64,000 nt of DNA from Cupriavidus sp. WKF15. Lineage in GTDB: Bacteria > Pseudomonadota > Gammaproteobacteria > Burkholderiales > Burkholderiaceae. The number at the start of each line of letters is the position of its first letter. Within the stretch, counting starts at the first letter, position 1. Both the position numbers and the translations under genes were made by a program. Positions 42,092 through 51,114 of this stretch are shown one piece after another. Location: positions 372,001 through 436,000 of the forward strand of contig NZ_CP119573.1 in NCBI RefSeq assembly GCF_029278605.1, given 5' to 3'. The notes beneath the pieces are model-generated. The model did no database searches, was not told the origin of the DNA, and worked only from the letters and a program-made list of their open reading frames with translations.

Positions 42092-43699
42092 TCAGGCGAC
42101 GTTGAAGAAATGCGTGCCGTCGCGCTCAAGCTGGGCGATCAGCCCGAACTCCCAGTCCAGGTAGGCCTGCATCGCGGCGGCCGCATTGTCGGTGCCTTCG
42201 TACGGGCGGCGATAGCGGTCCGTGCGCGGCACCGACAGATGGGTCTCGCCGCTTTCCACCGGCAGTCCGGCGGCCAGCCATGCGAGCGTGCCGCCTTCGA
42301 GCACGTAGATCCCGGCCTGTGTCAGCGCGCGCAAGTCCTCGGCCGCGAAGCGTGCAAGCTGGCTCGTGCCGCATGTCAGCACATAGCGGCGCGCGGGCGG
42401 AATGCGCTTTAGCGCCTGGGCAAGCTGCGCGCGGATGACAAACCACGCACCGGGGATGTGGCGCTTCACGTAATTGGCACTGGCCGTGAAGTCCAGCACG
42501 ACCGTCTGTCCATCCTGCGCTTCCAGCCACGCGTTCAGCGTGGCCGGCGACACCGCCTCCACGGCCGCCGCATCGGGTGCGGGCACGCGCGGCACGCCGG
42601 TTTCGCTGCGCAGCGCCACATCGACTGGTGCCACCACCCACGCGTCCCAGCCCATCTGCGCCAGCCATGACGCGCTCATGTCGGCGCGCACGCCGTCATC
42701 GTCGGCCAGCACGATGCGCGCGCCGCGCACGGGTGCGCTGTGATCGGTCTCCTGCACGAGCTGCCCGCCCGGTGCGTTGATGAAGCCGGGCAGGTGGCCG
42801 TCGGCGAATTCCTCGGGCGTCCTCACGTCGAAACGGTAGAGCGTGCGTCCCGGCGCTTCCAGCGACTTCAATGCGGCGTGTTCAATGCGCTGCACCCCTG
42901 CACGTGCAGCGATCGCGCGTGCGCCGCGGCGTGCCTGTTCGCGATTGGCTGCGCCGATTTCCAGCGGCGCACGGCGGCTCGCGCCGTGGTCCAGCGTTTG
43001 CCCCGCCAGCGTCCAGCCGATGGTGCCGTTGCGCAGCGCCGCCACCGGGTTCGGAATGCCGGCATTGATCAGCGACTGCGTGCCGATGATGCTGCGCGTG
43101 CGGCCCGCGCAGTTGACGACGACCTGGGTCGAAGGGTTCGGCGCCAGCTCGCGCACGCGCAGCACCAGTTCGGCGCCCGGCACGCTCGTGGCCGTGGGAA
43201 TGCTCATGGTCTGGTACTCGTCGAAGCGGCGCGCGTCCACCACGACCACGTCGGCGCCGCTGTCGATCAGCGCCTTGACCTCCGGCGCGGTCAGCGACGG
43301 CGTGTGCCGTTTCGCCTCCACCACTTCGCCGAAGGACTTGCTGGGCACGTTGACGTCGCGGAACACTTCGCCGCCGGCAGCGATCCACGCACCGAGCCCG
43401 CCGTCGAGCAGGTTCACATCCGAATAGCCCAGCTTGCGCAGCACGCTTGCCGCGCGCGGCGCCAGGTCGGCGTCGTCATGCTCGCCATAGATGACGATCC
43501 GCGTGTCGCGTCGGGGAATGCGCGGCCATGCTTCCAGCTCCAGTTTCGATAGCGGGAAATTGGCGGCCCAGAGCGGATGCGACTGGGCAAACGGATCTTC
43601 TTCGCGCACGTCGATCAGCGCGATCTCCTTGCGCGCGAGCAGCGCCTGGCGCACGGCCTGGCTGGTGATCAGCGGAAACTGTTCAGCGGAAGCGGTCAT
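42092..43699 (-). CDS. Four-domain rhodanese-like protein
   Basis: 535 residues with four rhodanese modules (about 10-115, 130-240, 270-370, 380-490). Only the second (NCAGRTRS, C197) and fourth (TCGTSQLA, C443) keep the active-site cysteine loop. The first (IYGEHDDADLA) and third (LADDDGVRAD) have none and are probably structural. No signal peptide, so cytoplasmic sulfur transfer or persulfide handling is likely. ATGA overlap with the upstream cysteine-dioxygenase-like gene indicates coupling; together they may dispose of sulfane sulfur from organosulfur compounds. Confidence 0.87.
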   Translation of the reverse strand: MTASAEQFPLITSQAVRQALLARKEIALIDVREEDPFAQSHPLWAANFPLSKLELEAWPRIPRRDTRIVIYGEHDDADLAPRAASVLRKLGYSDVNLLDGGLGAWIAAGGEVFRDVNVPSKSFGEVVEAKRHTPSLTAPEVKALIDSGADVVVVDARRFDEYQTMSIPTATSVPGAELVLRVRELAPNPSTQVVVNCAGRTRSIIGTQSLINAGIPNPVAALRNGTIGWTLAGQTLDHGASRRAPLEIGAANREQARRGARAIAARAGVQRIEHAALKSLEAPGRTLYRFDVRTPEEFADGHLPGFINAPGGQLVQETDHSAPVRGARIVLADDDGVRADMSASWLAQMGWDAWVVAPVDVALRSETGVPRVPAPDAAAVEAVSPATLNAWLEAQDGQTVVLDFTASANYVKRHIPGAWFVIRAQLAQALKRIPPARRYVLTCGTSQLARFAAEDLRALTQAGIYVLEGGTLAWLAAGLPVESGETHLSVPRTDRYRRPYEGTDNAAAAMQAYLDWEFGLIAQLERDGTHFFNVA

Positions 43700-44319
43700 G
43701 ATGCGGCGGAATCCTTCGAGCGGTCCCACGGATTGGGCAGGTAGGGGTTGGAGTAGCCCGAGATGAATGGCTTGCGTTCACCGGCCTCGGTATAGACACT
43801 GCGGCGCACGCCGCCGATGTTGCCGCCGTACACGTGGATGCTGATCGAGACGCGATCGTCGTACGCGTTGTGCACGCGGTGGATATCGCCCACCGTCGGC
43901 GAAACCGCCTCCACCTGTCCCGGCTCCAGCCTGGTCGGCTCGCCGTGCGCCAGCGGGCGTCCTGCGGCATCGATCACGAACGGCTGCGAATACTCGGCGC
44001 CGCGCAGCATGCCGATCAGGCCCCAGACCGTATGGTCATGGATCGGCGTGCGCTGGCCCGGGCCCCAGACAAAACTCACGACGGAAAAGCGCTCGGCCGA
44101 ATCGCAGTGCAGCAGCATCTGCTGGTAGTACTCGGGATGCGGCTGCGCGAACGCATCGGGCAGCCAGTCATCGCGCGCAACCAGCCTGGCCAGCAGCGCC
44201 CCGCCTTCGCGCAGGATGCGCGGCTCGCCGGGCTGCTCGTCGAGCAGCGTCGACAGGCCGGTGATGAACTCGCGCAGCGGCGCAAGCGTTGCGCGGCTGG
44301 CGGTGGGGGATTCGCTCAC
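43696..44319 (-). CDS. Cysteine dioxygenase family cupin (thiol dioxygenase)
   Basis: 207 residues from GTG 44319, chosen because AGGAG sits 6 nt upstream; an ATG at 44340 that overlaps the preceding stop as ATGA is the alternative. Cupin iron ligands H94 and H96 (TPIHDHTVWG) and H147 (GDIHRVHN), with the hydrophobic ending HVYGGNIGG. Bacterial CDO-family enzymes oxidise cysteine or 3-mercaptopropionate to the sulfinic acid. Flanked by a rhodanese and an acyl-CoA-dehydrogenase-like gene; the real thiol substrate is not known. Confidence 0.87.
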   Translation of the reverse strand: MSESPTASRATLAPLREFITGLSTLLDEQPGEPRILREGGALLARLVARDDWLPDAFAQPHPEYYQQMLLHCDSAERFSVVSFVWGPGQRTPIHDHTVWGLIGMLRGAEYSQPFVIDAAGRPLAHGEPTRLEPGQVEAVSPTVGDIHRVHNAYDDRVSISIHVYGGNIGGVRRSVYTEAGERKPFISGYSNPYLPNPWDRSKDSAAS

Positions 44320-44336
44320 ACATGTCTCCTGATTGG

Positions 44337-45545
44337 TCATTGTCCGAGCGCCGCGCGGCCCGCCGCGAGCAGGATCGAATCGTTCTGCGGCGTATGGATG
44401 CGGCTGCACAGCACGTCGCGGTAGTGGCGCTCCAGCGGGTTGTTGCGGCTCAGGCCGTGGTTGCCCGAAAGCTGCAGCGCCAGCTCCACCGCGCGGATTG
44501 CATTGCCCGTGACCGTGAACTTTAGCAGTCCGCTGTCGACCGGTGTCGGCGGCGTGCCGGCATCGGTGCGCGCGGCGGCATCGTCGAGCAGCGCCTGGTT
44601 GGCATGCAGCAGCGCCGCGATCTCGCCGATCGCCTCCTGCACGCGCGGCAGCGTCGCCAGCGGCGCGCCAAGGCTGGCGGGTGTCCGTTCACGCACAAAG
44701 CCGCGGATCCAGTCGAAGCCCGCGCGCGCCACGGCGTCGTAGAGACTGCCGAGCAGCACGACCATCCATGCCTGCTGGTCCGCGTTGGCGTCCACATCGG
44801 CCTGGCTCGCGCCGGCGGGTGCCCATGCCGAGGGCGCGCGGATATCGACGGCGTTCTCCGGCGGGATCCAGACATTGTCGAGCACGGTCTCATGGCTGCC
44901 CGATGCGCGCAGGCCCATGTGGTTCCAGTTCTCCACCACGCGGATGCCGGCCGCATCGGCCGCCGGACGCGGCACCAGAAAGACGCCCACGCGCGGCTGC
45001 GGCTCATCGGTGCGCGCCCACACCGACAGCCAGCGCAACGCGGGGATGCCGGTGCTGTAGAGCTTGCGTCCGCTCAGGCGCCAGCCGTCGGCCACGCGCG
45101 TCGCGACCGTCGCGGGCAGGCCGCCGCGCGCGGGAGAGCCCAGGTCCGGCTCCACGCGCAGGGAATTGATCAGGCCGCCCTCTTCCACCGCGCTCGCGAA
45201 CACCTGTTGGCGTACCGGCTCGGACCAGCGTGTATCCGCGCGGCCAATGGCACGGTGTTGCAGGTAGGTCATGGCGAGCACCAGCGCCGTCGCGGCGTCA
45301 CCGCCGGCCACCGCGCCGATGATGCGGCGCGCCTCGGCCAGGCCGGCACCGCCGCCACCGTAGGCGCGCGGCACGGCCTGAGAGATCAGGCCGTACTGGT
45401 GCAGCAGTGCGAAGTTCTCGTGCGGAAAGCTGGCCGCGGCGTCGTGCTGCGCGGCGGTGGCCGCAAAGCGCGGCCTCAGCCCGGCGAGCACATCGCCGAG
45501 CCGCGCCTCGCTGCTGGGCAGCCGGCGCAGGGAAGACAGGGACAT
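44337..45545 (-). CDS. Acyl-CoA dehydrogenase family protein (SfnC/DszC-like)
   Basis: 402 residues. FAD-binding acyl-CoA dehydrogenase fold: ALLHQYGLISQAVPRAYGGGGAGLAEA (N-terminal helices), middle beta-domain (LSGRKLYSTGIPAL; NHMGLRASGSHETVLDNVWIP) and C-terminal helical bundle ending QLSGNHGLSRNNPLERHYRDVLCSRIHTPQND. The ending and the context match sulfur-scavenging members (SfnC, DszC-type flavin monooxygenases) rather than fatty-acid enzymes. AGGAA before the ATG. First gene of the minus-strand trio. Confidence 0.83.
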   Translation of the reverse strand: MSLSSLRRLPSSEARLGDVLAGLRPRFAATAAQHDAAASFPHENFALLHQYGLISQAVPRAYGGGGAGLAEARRIIGAVAGGDAATALVLAMTYLQHRAIGRADTRWSEPVRQQVFASAVEEGGLINSLRVEPDLGSPARGGLPATVATRVADGWRLSGRKLYSTGIPALRWLSVWARTDEPQPRVGVFLVPRPAADAAGIRVVENWNHMGLRASGSHETVLDNVWIPPENAVDIRAPSAWAPAGASQADVDANADQQAWMVVLLGSLYDAVARAGFDWIRGFVRERTPASLGAPLATLPRVQEAIGEIAALLHANQALLDDAAARTDAGTPPTPVDSGLLKFTVTGNAIRAVELALQLSGNHGLSRNNPLERHYRDVLCSRIHTPQNDSILLAAGRAALGQ

Positions 45546-45814
45546 GGTGGATTCCTGGCAAGGCGCGGTGCGCGAACGCACACCGCTGGTGAACGCCACA
45601 TAGCGTAACGCCGCCGCGCCGCTTCTGAAACGACGCATCCCGCATATGGTCTGTCGTTTTTATTCGTTCGGTCTTGCCAGGAACGGGCGTAACTTGCGGC
45701 TCAGTTCCTTTGTCATTTCCTCGTTTCCTCGTTTCCTCGTTTGACTCTTTCGCACCTCGCCTTGCGCCTTGCGCGCAAGCGCATCGTTGCCCCTTCCCGT
45801 CAGGAGAACCACGC
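45546..45814. promoter_or_regulatory. Divergent promoter region of the organosulfur module
   Basis: 269 bp between divergent starts. Contains three perfect tandem copies of TTTCCTCG (45716-45739) and a pyrimidine-rich tract, then AGGAG before the monooxygenase start. No CysB-type site is clear enough to name. Confidence 0.45.
45716..45739 (+). repeat. Three perfect tandem 8-bp repeats
   Basis: TTTCCTCG at 45716-45723, 45724-45731 and 45732-45739, about 75 bp upstream of the monooxygenase start. Copy-number change by slippage would alter promoter spacing. Confidence 0.85.
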
Positions 45815-46912
45815 ATGAGCGTCGATATCATCGGCATGATCCAGAGCCAGAAGCAGTCCGAGATCCACCGCCCCACGGGCCCGGTGATCGACCGCGATTA
45901 TGTCCGTGCCTTCGCCCAGGCCCACGAGCAGGCGGGCTTCGACCGCATCCTGGTGCCGCACCATTCGACCGGCCCCTCGGCGACGCTGACGATCTCCTAC
46001 GCGGCCACGGTGACCGAGCGCATCCACTTCATGCTGGCCCACCGACCCGGCTTCACCGCGCCGACGCTGGCCGCGCGCCAGATCGCCACGCTCGACCAGT
46101 TCAGCGGCGGCCGCCTCGGCGTGCACTTCATCTCGGGCGGCTCCGACGACGAGCAGAAACGCGACGGCGACTACCTGAACCATGACGAGCGCTATGCGCG
46201 CACCGACGAATACCTGGAGATCCTGCGGCGCATCTGGACCGAGGACAAGCCGTTCGACCACGAAGGCAAGTACTACCGCTTCAGCAATGGCTTCTCCGAG
46301 GTCAAGCCTGCACAGAAGCCGCATGTGCCAATCTACTTCGGCGGTGCGTCCGAAGCCGCGCTCAAGGTCGCGGGCAAGCACGCCGACGTGTACGCGCTGT
46401 GGGGCGAGTCGCTCGACCAGGTGCGCGAGCTGACCACGCGCGTGCGCGCCGAAGCGGCACAGCACGGCCGCGAGGTGCGCTTCTCGGTCTCGTTCCGCCC
46501 GGTACTCGCGCAGACCGAGGAAAAGGCATGGGCGCGCGCCGACAGCATCCTCGAGCGTACCCGCGCGCTGCGCGTGCAGCAGGGCTACAGCCGCGGCGGT
46601 CCGCAGCAGAGCGAAGGCGCGCGCCGCCTGCTTGCCGCGGCGGAGCACGGTGACCGCGTCGACCAGCGCCTGTGGACCGCGATCGCCCGCGAGACCGGCG
46701 GCCGCTCCAATTCCACCGGCCTGGTGGGGACGCCGGAGCAGGTGGCCGATGCACTGCTGCAGTACTACGACCTGGGCGTCACCACCTTCCTGATCCGCGG
46801 CTTCGATCCGCTGGAAGACGTGATCGACTACGGCCGCGAGCTGATTCCGCGCGTGCGCGAACTGGTCGCGCAGCGCGATGCAGGGCACCAGTCCGCGCGC
46901 AAGGCAGCCTGA
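45815..46912 (+). CDS. FMNH2-dependent alkanesulfonate-type monooxygenase (LLM family)
   Basis: 365 residues, bacterial-luciferase-like TIM barrel related to SsuD. Motifs: LVPHHSTGPSATLTISYAA, AHRPGFTAPTLAARQIATLDQFSGGRLGVHFISGGSDDEQ (the SGG phosphate site for FMN) and IYFGGASEAALKVAGKHADVY. Cleaves C-S bonds of sulfonates with reduced FMN and oxygen, releasing sulfite. The start has AGGAG 8 nt upstream; the open frame upstream is not coding. The adjacent SsuABC-like transporter supports sulfonate-sulfur scavenging. No flavin reductase is visible nearby. Confidence 0.9.
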   Translation: MSVDIIGMIQSQKQSEIHRPTGPVIDRDYVRAFAQAHEQAGFDRILVPHHSTGPSATLTISYAATVTERIHFMLAHRPGFTAPTLAARQIATLDQFSGGRLGVHFISGGSDDEQKRDGDYLNHDERYARTDEYLEILRRIWTEDKPFDHEGKYYRFSNGFSEVKPAQKPHVPIYFGGASEAALKVAGKHADVYALWGESLDQVRELTTRVRAEAAQHGREVRFSVSFRPVLAQTEEKAWARADSILERTRALRVQQGYSRGGPQQSEGARRLLAAAEHGDRVDQRLWTAIARETGGRSNSTGLVGTPEQVADALLQYYDLGVTTFLIRGFDPLEDVIDYGRELIPRVRELVAQRDAGHQSARKAA

Positions 46913-46944
46913 ATCCGGCAAACAACAGGAACGCGGGAAAATCC

Positions 46945-47982
46945 ATGAGCCAAATCGAACCGGCCGCCACGCTTGCCAGCGCGGCCAGCCACAACGCGCG
47001 CCGCCGCTGCGTGCTGCGCGCCGCTGGCGCGGCCGCTATCGCCGCGCCGGCACTGATCCTTGGCCGCCAGGCCTGGTCCGCACCGCGCAAGCTGACCTTT
47101 GCCTGGAACCAGAATTCGTTCTGCCTGACACCGGTCGTGGTGGCGCAAGAGCGCGGCTTCTTCGAGAAGAACGGGCTGCAGGTCGAGCTGATCAACTACA
47201 GCGGCTCCACCGACCAGCTGCTCGAATCGATCGCCACGGGCAAGGCCGATGCCGCGATCGGCATGATCCACCGCTGGCTCAAGCCGCTGGAAGCCGGCTT
47301 CGACGTCAAGATCATCGGCAGCTCGCACGGCGGCTGCGTGCGGCTGGTGGGCGCGAGGGCAGCGGGCGTGACCAGCCTGCAGCAGCTCAAGGGCAAGACC
47401 GTCGGCGTGAGCGACCTGGCCGCGCCGGGCAAGCACTTCTTCACCATCCTGCTGGCCAAGCACGGCATCGATCCCGACAAGGACATCACCTGGCGCCAGT
47501 ATCCCGCCGACCTGCTCGGCGTGGCGGTGGACAAGGGCGAGATCCAGGCCATTGCCGACGGCGACCCCAATCTCTATCTGCTCGAAAAGCGCACCAACGG
47601 CGCCTATGTCGAACTGGCCACCAACCTGACCGGCGAGTACGCGCGCAAGGTCTGCTGCGTGGTCGGCGCGCGCGGCGAACTGGTGCGCAATGACCGCCCG
47701 GCCGCGGCATCGCTGGCGCGCGCGATCGTGCAGGCCACCGAGTTCGTCAACGAGAACCCGAACGAGGCCGCCAGGGTCTTCGCCAGGTACTCGCCCAAGA
47801 TCAGTCCCGATGACCTGCGCAAGCTCTACGCCACGCTGACCTACACGCACCACCCGACCGGCCTGGACCTGCAGGAAGAGATCGGCTTCTACGCCGAGGA
47901 TTTCCGCCGCATCGGCGTGCTCAAGAAGACCACCGATGCCAAACGCCTGGCGCAGCACGTCTACGCCAACGTCCTGGGGTAA
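46945..47982 (+). CDS. ABC transporter substrate-binding protein, sulfonate/nitrate family (SsuA-like)
   Basis: 345 residues. A long n-region with RRRCVLRAAGAAAIAAPALILG resembles a Tat-type signal (consecutive arginines before the hydrophobic stretch); cleavage is expected near WSAPRK. The mature part has FAWNQNSFCLTPVVVAQERGFFEKNGLQVELI, the usual opening of SsuA/TauA/NMT1 proteins. Located 32 bp after the monooxygenase and just before the permease. It binds an aliphatic sulfonate or similar anion in the periplasm. Confidence 0.87.
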   Translation: MSQIEPAATLASAASHNARRRCVLRAAGAAAIAAPALILGRQAWSAPRKLTFAWNQNSFCLTPVVVAQERGFFEKNGLQVELINYSGSTDQLLESIATGKADAAIGMIHRWLKPLEAGFDVKIIGSSHGGCVRLVGARAAGVTSLQQLKGKTVGVSDLAAPGKHFFTILLAKHGIDPDKDITWRQYPADLLGVAVDKGEIQAIADGDPNLYLLEKRTNGAYVELATNLTGEYARKVCCVVGARGELVRNDRPAAASLARAIVQATEFVNENPNEAARVFARYSPKISPDDLRKLYATLTYTHHPTGLDLQEEIGFYAEDFRRIGVLKKTTDAKRLAQHVYANVLG

Positions 47983-47986
47983 CGCC

Positions 47987-49030
47987 ATGACCACAAGCCA
48001 CTCCGCACTCGACCCGGTGCTCGCGCGCAGCGCCGGCGCCGCCTCGGCACCGGCACGCGACGCCTGGCGGCCCTGGCGCGCAGGCATCGCCGCGGCCGGC
48101 GCCTGGGCGGCCTTCGGCGCCATCACATGGCGCTGGCCCAACCAGGTGGCGGGCTTCTCCGACTGGGCCTACACCGAGGAACTCGGCATCGCCGCAGTGT
48201 CGGTGGCCGTCGTGCTGGCGCTGCTGGCGCTCGCCGGCCGGCGGGCACCGCTGCCGCGCGGCGCGCTGGCCCGCCTGCATGCCGCCGGGCCGTGGCTCGT
48301 CGCGATGGCCGTGGTGCTGTCCGCGTGGGAGATCCTGACCGCCAAGACCGCGATCCTGCCCACGCCGTTCTTCGCGCCGCCGCAGGCGCTGATCGAAGTC
48401 TATGTCGATGACTGGCCCCGGCTTGGCGACAGCGCCCTCAACACGCTCAAGCTGCTTGGGCTCGGCGTGGCGTATGGCGGCATCGCCGGCTTCCTGATCG
48501 GCGTGTCGATCGGCTGGTCGCGCCGCATCGGCTACTGGGTGCATCCGGTCCTGCGCGTGCTGGGCCCGTTGCCTTCCACCGCGCTGCTGCCGCTGACCTT
48601 CTACTTCTTCCCGTCGAGCTACTCGGCCGCAGTGTTCCTGATCGCGCTGGCCACGGCCTTCCCCGTCGCGGTGCTGACCTGGTCCGGCGTGGCCAGCGTC
48701 AGCAAAAGCTACTACGATGTCGCGCGAACGATGGGGGCATCGGGCTGGTTCCTGGTGTTGCGCGTCGCTATCCCCGCAGCGTTGCCCCAGGTATTCGTCG
48801 GCCTGTTCATGGGCCTGGGCGCCTCGTTTTCCGTGCTGGTCACGGCCGAGATGATGGGCGTGAAGTCCGGCCTCGGCTGGTACCTGACCTGGGCACAGGG
48901 CTGGGCCTCCTACGTCAATATGTATGCCGCGCTGATCGTGATGGCGCTGCTCTTCTCCGGCGTCATCACGCTGCTGTTCACCGTGCGCGACCGCGCGCTG
49001 TCGTGGCAGAAGGGAACCGTCAAATGGTAG
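47987..49030 (+). CDS. ABC transporter permease, SsuC-like
   Basis: 347 residues. An N-terminal extension with two extra membrane segments is followed by the conserved permease domain: TLKLLGLGVAYGGIAGFLIGVSIGWS, then the EAA-type loop DVARTMGASGWFLVLRVAIPAALPQVFVGLFMGLGASFSVLVTAEM. Starts 5 bp after the binding-protein stop and overlaps the ATPase start by 7 bp, so all three are translated together. Confidence 0.9.
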   Translation: MTTSHSALDPVLARSAGAASAPARDAWRPWRAGIAAAGAWAAFGAITWRWPNQVAGFSDWAYTEELGIAAVSVAVVLALLALAGRRAPLPRGALARLHAAGPWLVAMAVVLSAWEILTAKTAILPTPFFAPPQALIEVYVDDWPRLGDSALNTLKLLGLGVAYGGIAGFLIGVSIGWSRRIGYWVHPVLRVLGPLPSTALLPLTFYFFPSSYSAAVFLIALATAFPVAVLTWSGVASVSKSYYDVARTMGASGWFLVLRVAIPAALPQVFVGLFMGLGASFSVLVTAEMMGVKSGLGWYLTWAQGWASYVNMYAALIVMALLFSGVITLLFTVRDRALSWQKGTVKW

Positions 49031-49836
49031 CCATCGCTGAACGCCCTGCCGCCGCAAGGGGGCCCACCCCGACGCCGGCAACTGGCGCACACATCGATAT
49101 CCGCAACGTCAGCCATTGGTTCGGCAGCGGCGACAATCGCTTGCAGGTGCTGGACGGCGTGGACCTGACGGTCGAACGCGGCGAGTTCGTCGCCCTGCTC
49201 GGCCCCAGCGGCTGCGGAAAATCCACGCTGCTGCGTCTGGTCGCGGGCCTGGACAAGCCGGTCGCTGGCGAAATGCTACAGGACGGCGCGCCCATCACCG
49301 AGCCCGACCCGTCGCGCATCGTCGTGTTCCAGGACCCGACGCTGTACCCGTGGCGCCGCGTGTGGGACAACGTCGCACTCGGGCTGCAGGCACGCGGTAT
49401 CGTCAGGCAGGAACGCCATCGTGTCGATGGGGCGCTCAGGCGCGTCGGCCTGGAATCGTTCGGGCGCGCCTTCCCGCACCAGCTTTCGGGCGGCATGGCG
49501 CAGCGCGTGGCGCTGGCGCGCGCGCTCGTCAACGACCCGCGCCTGCTCGTGCTCGACGAACCGCTCGGCAAGCTCGACTCGCTCACACGCCTGGCCATGC
49601 AGGGCGATCTCGTCGAGCTATGGCAGCGCGCGGGCTTCTCGGCGCTGCTGGTCACGCACGATGTGGAAGAAGCCTTGTTCCTGGCGCAGCGCGTGATCAT
49701 CTTCAGCGACCGGCCGGCGAAGATCCGCGCGGAAATCGCCGTGGACCTGCCCTACCCGCGCCACCGCGGCGATCCGCGCCTGACCGCACTGCGCCACGAA
49801 GCGCTGCGCCACCTCGGACTGGATGCAAGCTGGTGA
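49024..49836 (+). CDS. ABC transporter ATP-binding protein, SsuB-like
   Basis: 270 residues. Walker A GPSGCGKST (60-68), Q-loop FQDP (about 102-105), signature LSGGM (154-158), Walker B LLVLDEP (174-180) and H-loop VTHDVEEAL. Typical SsuB/TauB ATPase driving import of sulfonates. Its start overlaps the permease stop; AAGGGA upstream gives a good ribosome site. Confidence 0.93.
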   Translation: MVAIAERPAAARGPTPTPATGAHIDIRNVSHWFGSGDNRLQVLDGVDLTVERGEFVALLGPSGCGKSTLLRLVAGLDKPVAGEMLQDGAPITEPDPSRIVVFQDPTLYPWRRVWDNVALGLQARGIVRQERHRVDGALRRVGLESFGRAFPHQLSGGMAQRVALARALVNDPRLLVLDEPLGKLDSLTRLAMQGDLVELWQRAGFSALLVTHDVEEALFLAQRVIIFSDRPAKIRAEIAVDLPYPRHRGDPRLTALRHEALRHLGLDASW

Positions 49837-49876
49837 CGATGTCCTGGCTTGACGGGGCGGTGCGCCCAGTGCGCCC

Positions 49877-51064
49877 ATGAACGGCCTGCCCGCGCAGGCC
49901 TGGCTCAATACCCTGCTGGTCCTGCTCCAGAACGCCCAGCTTGCACTGCTGCGGCTCTGCCATGCACTGGGGCTCAGCGGGGACGCCCACGGCCAGCCCG
50001 CCTGGCCGTGGGCGCGGCGTATTGCGGGCGAAACGCTGCTGATCGACCTCGGCCTCGCGCGCCAGCTTGCCTGGTCGCTCGGCGCGACGGTGTTTGCGCT
50101 GGCGTTGATGACGCTTGCGATTGCATGGTGCCGCCACCGCGGTGGCCTGCTTGCCGTAGCCGCCCTGGCCCTCGTTGTGGCACCGTGGCCGTCGCCCTCG
50201 TTGCTGCTCGGCTCTGCGGCGCCGACCAGCTTCCACACCAGCCCCACACAGTTCTCGGTCGATGCCATCGCGCTCGGCGCCACCGTCTATGCGCAGCGCT
50301 GCGCGTCCTGTCACGGCAACGACGGCCGCGGGGAGGGACCACTGGCGGCTTCCCTCAAGCGCTGGCCGCCCACGCTGGTCGGTCCGCTGCTTGCGCGGCG
50401 CGCGGATGGCGAGTTGTTCTGGCATGTCGTGAACGGCATGCGGGACGCGAATGGCGAGCCCACCATGCCCGCGTTTGGCGCGACGCTGAGCGACGCGGAC
50501 ACGTGGGCGGTGCTCGATTACATGAAGGCGCTGGCCGCGGGCAGCGGCGCTGCCGCCAACGGCAGCTGGCCGGTGCCGTTGCCATTGCCCGATACCCTGG
50601 TGCAATGCGGCGCGGATGCGTTGCCCCTTCCGCTGGCGCAGTGGCGTGGCGGGCAGCGGGTGCGCGTGGTGGCGTTCAATGGAGACCCGGCTTCGCTGCC
50701 GATGCTGGATCCGCGGTTCCAGACCTTGCTGCTGACGCGCGATGGCACCTTGCCTGCCGGCTTGCCGCGCTTTCGTACCAACTGCGTGGCGGTGTCCGCG
50801 CAGGCGTGGGCCGTCTATGCGCAGATCGCCGGCGTGCCCGCCAACCGGCTGGGCGGGACGGAGTTGCTGGCGGACCGCGGCGGCTGGCTGCGGGCGCGCG
50901 GTACGCCGGGCACGAGGGGGTGGTCGGATACGGACATGGTTTGCCGGTCAGGCGCCGCGGCCGGGACACCGCGCGAAGCGCCGCGCGCCGATGGGCTCAC
51001 GGCGCTGCTCCTGCGCATGGATGCGGAACCGGTCAGGTTTGTGAAGGGAGGCTTTGTTCACTGA
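49877..51064 (+). CDS. Membrane-anchored cytochrome c domain protein
   Basis: 395 residues. N-terminal membrane segments (about 65-115) followed by a cytochrome c domain with CASCHG (C142, C145, H146) and the likely axial Met197 in TMPAF. The remaining 170 residues are a second domain of unknown type with paired cysteines. Located 40 bp after the SsuB-like ATPase, so probably the last gene of that operon. It could accept electrons from a periplasmic sulfur oxidation; no other evidence for the partner is present. Confidence 0.78.
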   Translation: MNGLPAQAWLNTLLVLLQNAQLALLRLCHALGLSGDAHGQPAWPWARRIAGETLLIDLGLARQLAWSLGATVFALALMTLAIAWCRHRGGLLAVAALALVVAPWPSPSLLLGSAAPTSFHTSPTQFSVDAIALGATVYAQRCASCHGNDGRGEGPLAASLKRWPPTLVGPLLARRADGELFWHVVNGMRDANGEPTMPAFGATLSDADTWAVLDYMKALAAGSGAAANGSWPVPLPLPDTLVQCGADALPLPLAQWRGGQRVRVVAFNGDPASLPMLDPRFQTLLLTRDGTLPAGLPRFRTNCVAVSAQAWAVYAQIAGVPANRLGGTELLADRGGWLRARGTPGTRGWSDTDMVCRSGAAAGTPREAPRADGLTALLLRMDAEPVRFVKGGFVH

Positions 51065-51114
51065 GGCTGAGGCTGAGGCCGTGTACCGGCGCGCTCGGCC
51101 GGGAAATGACCGGC

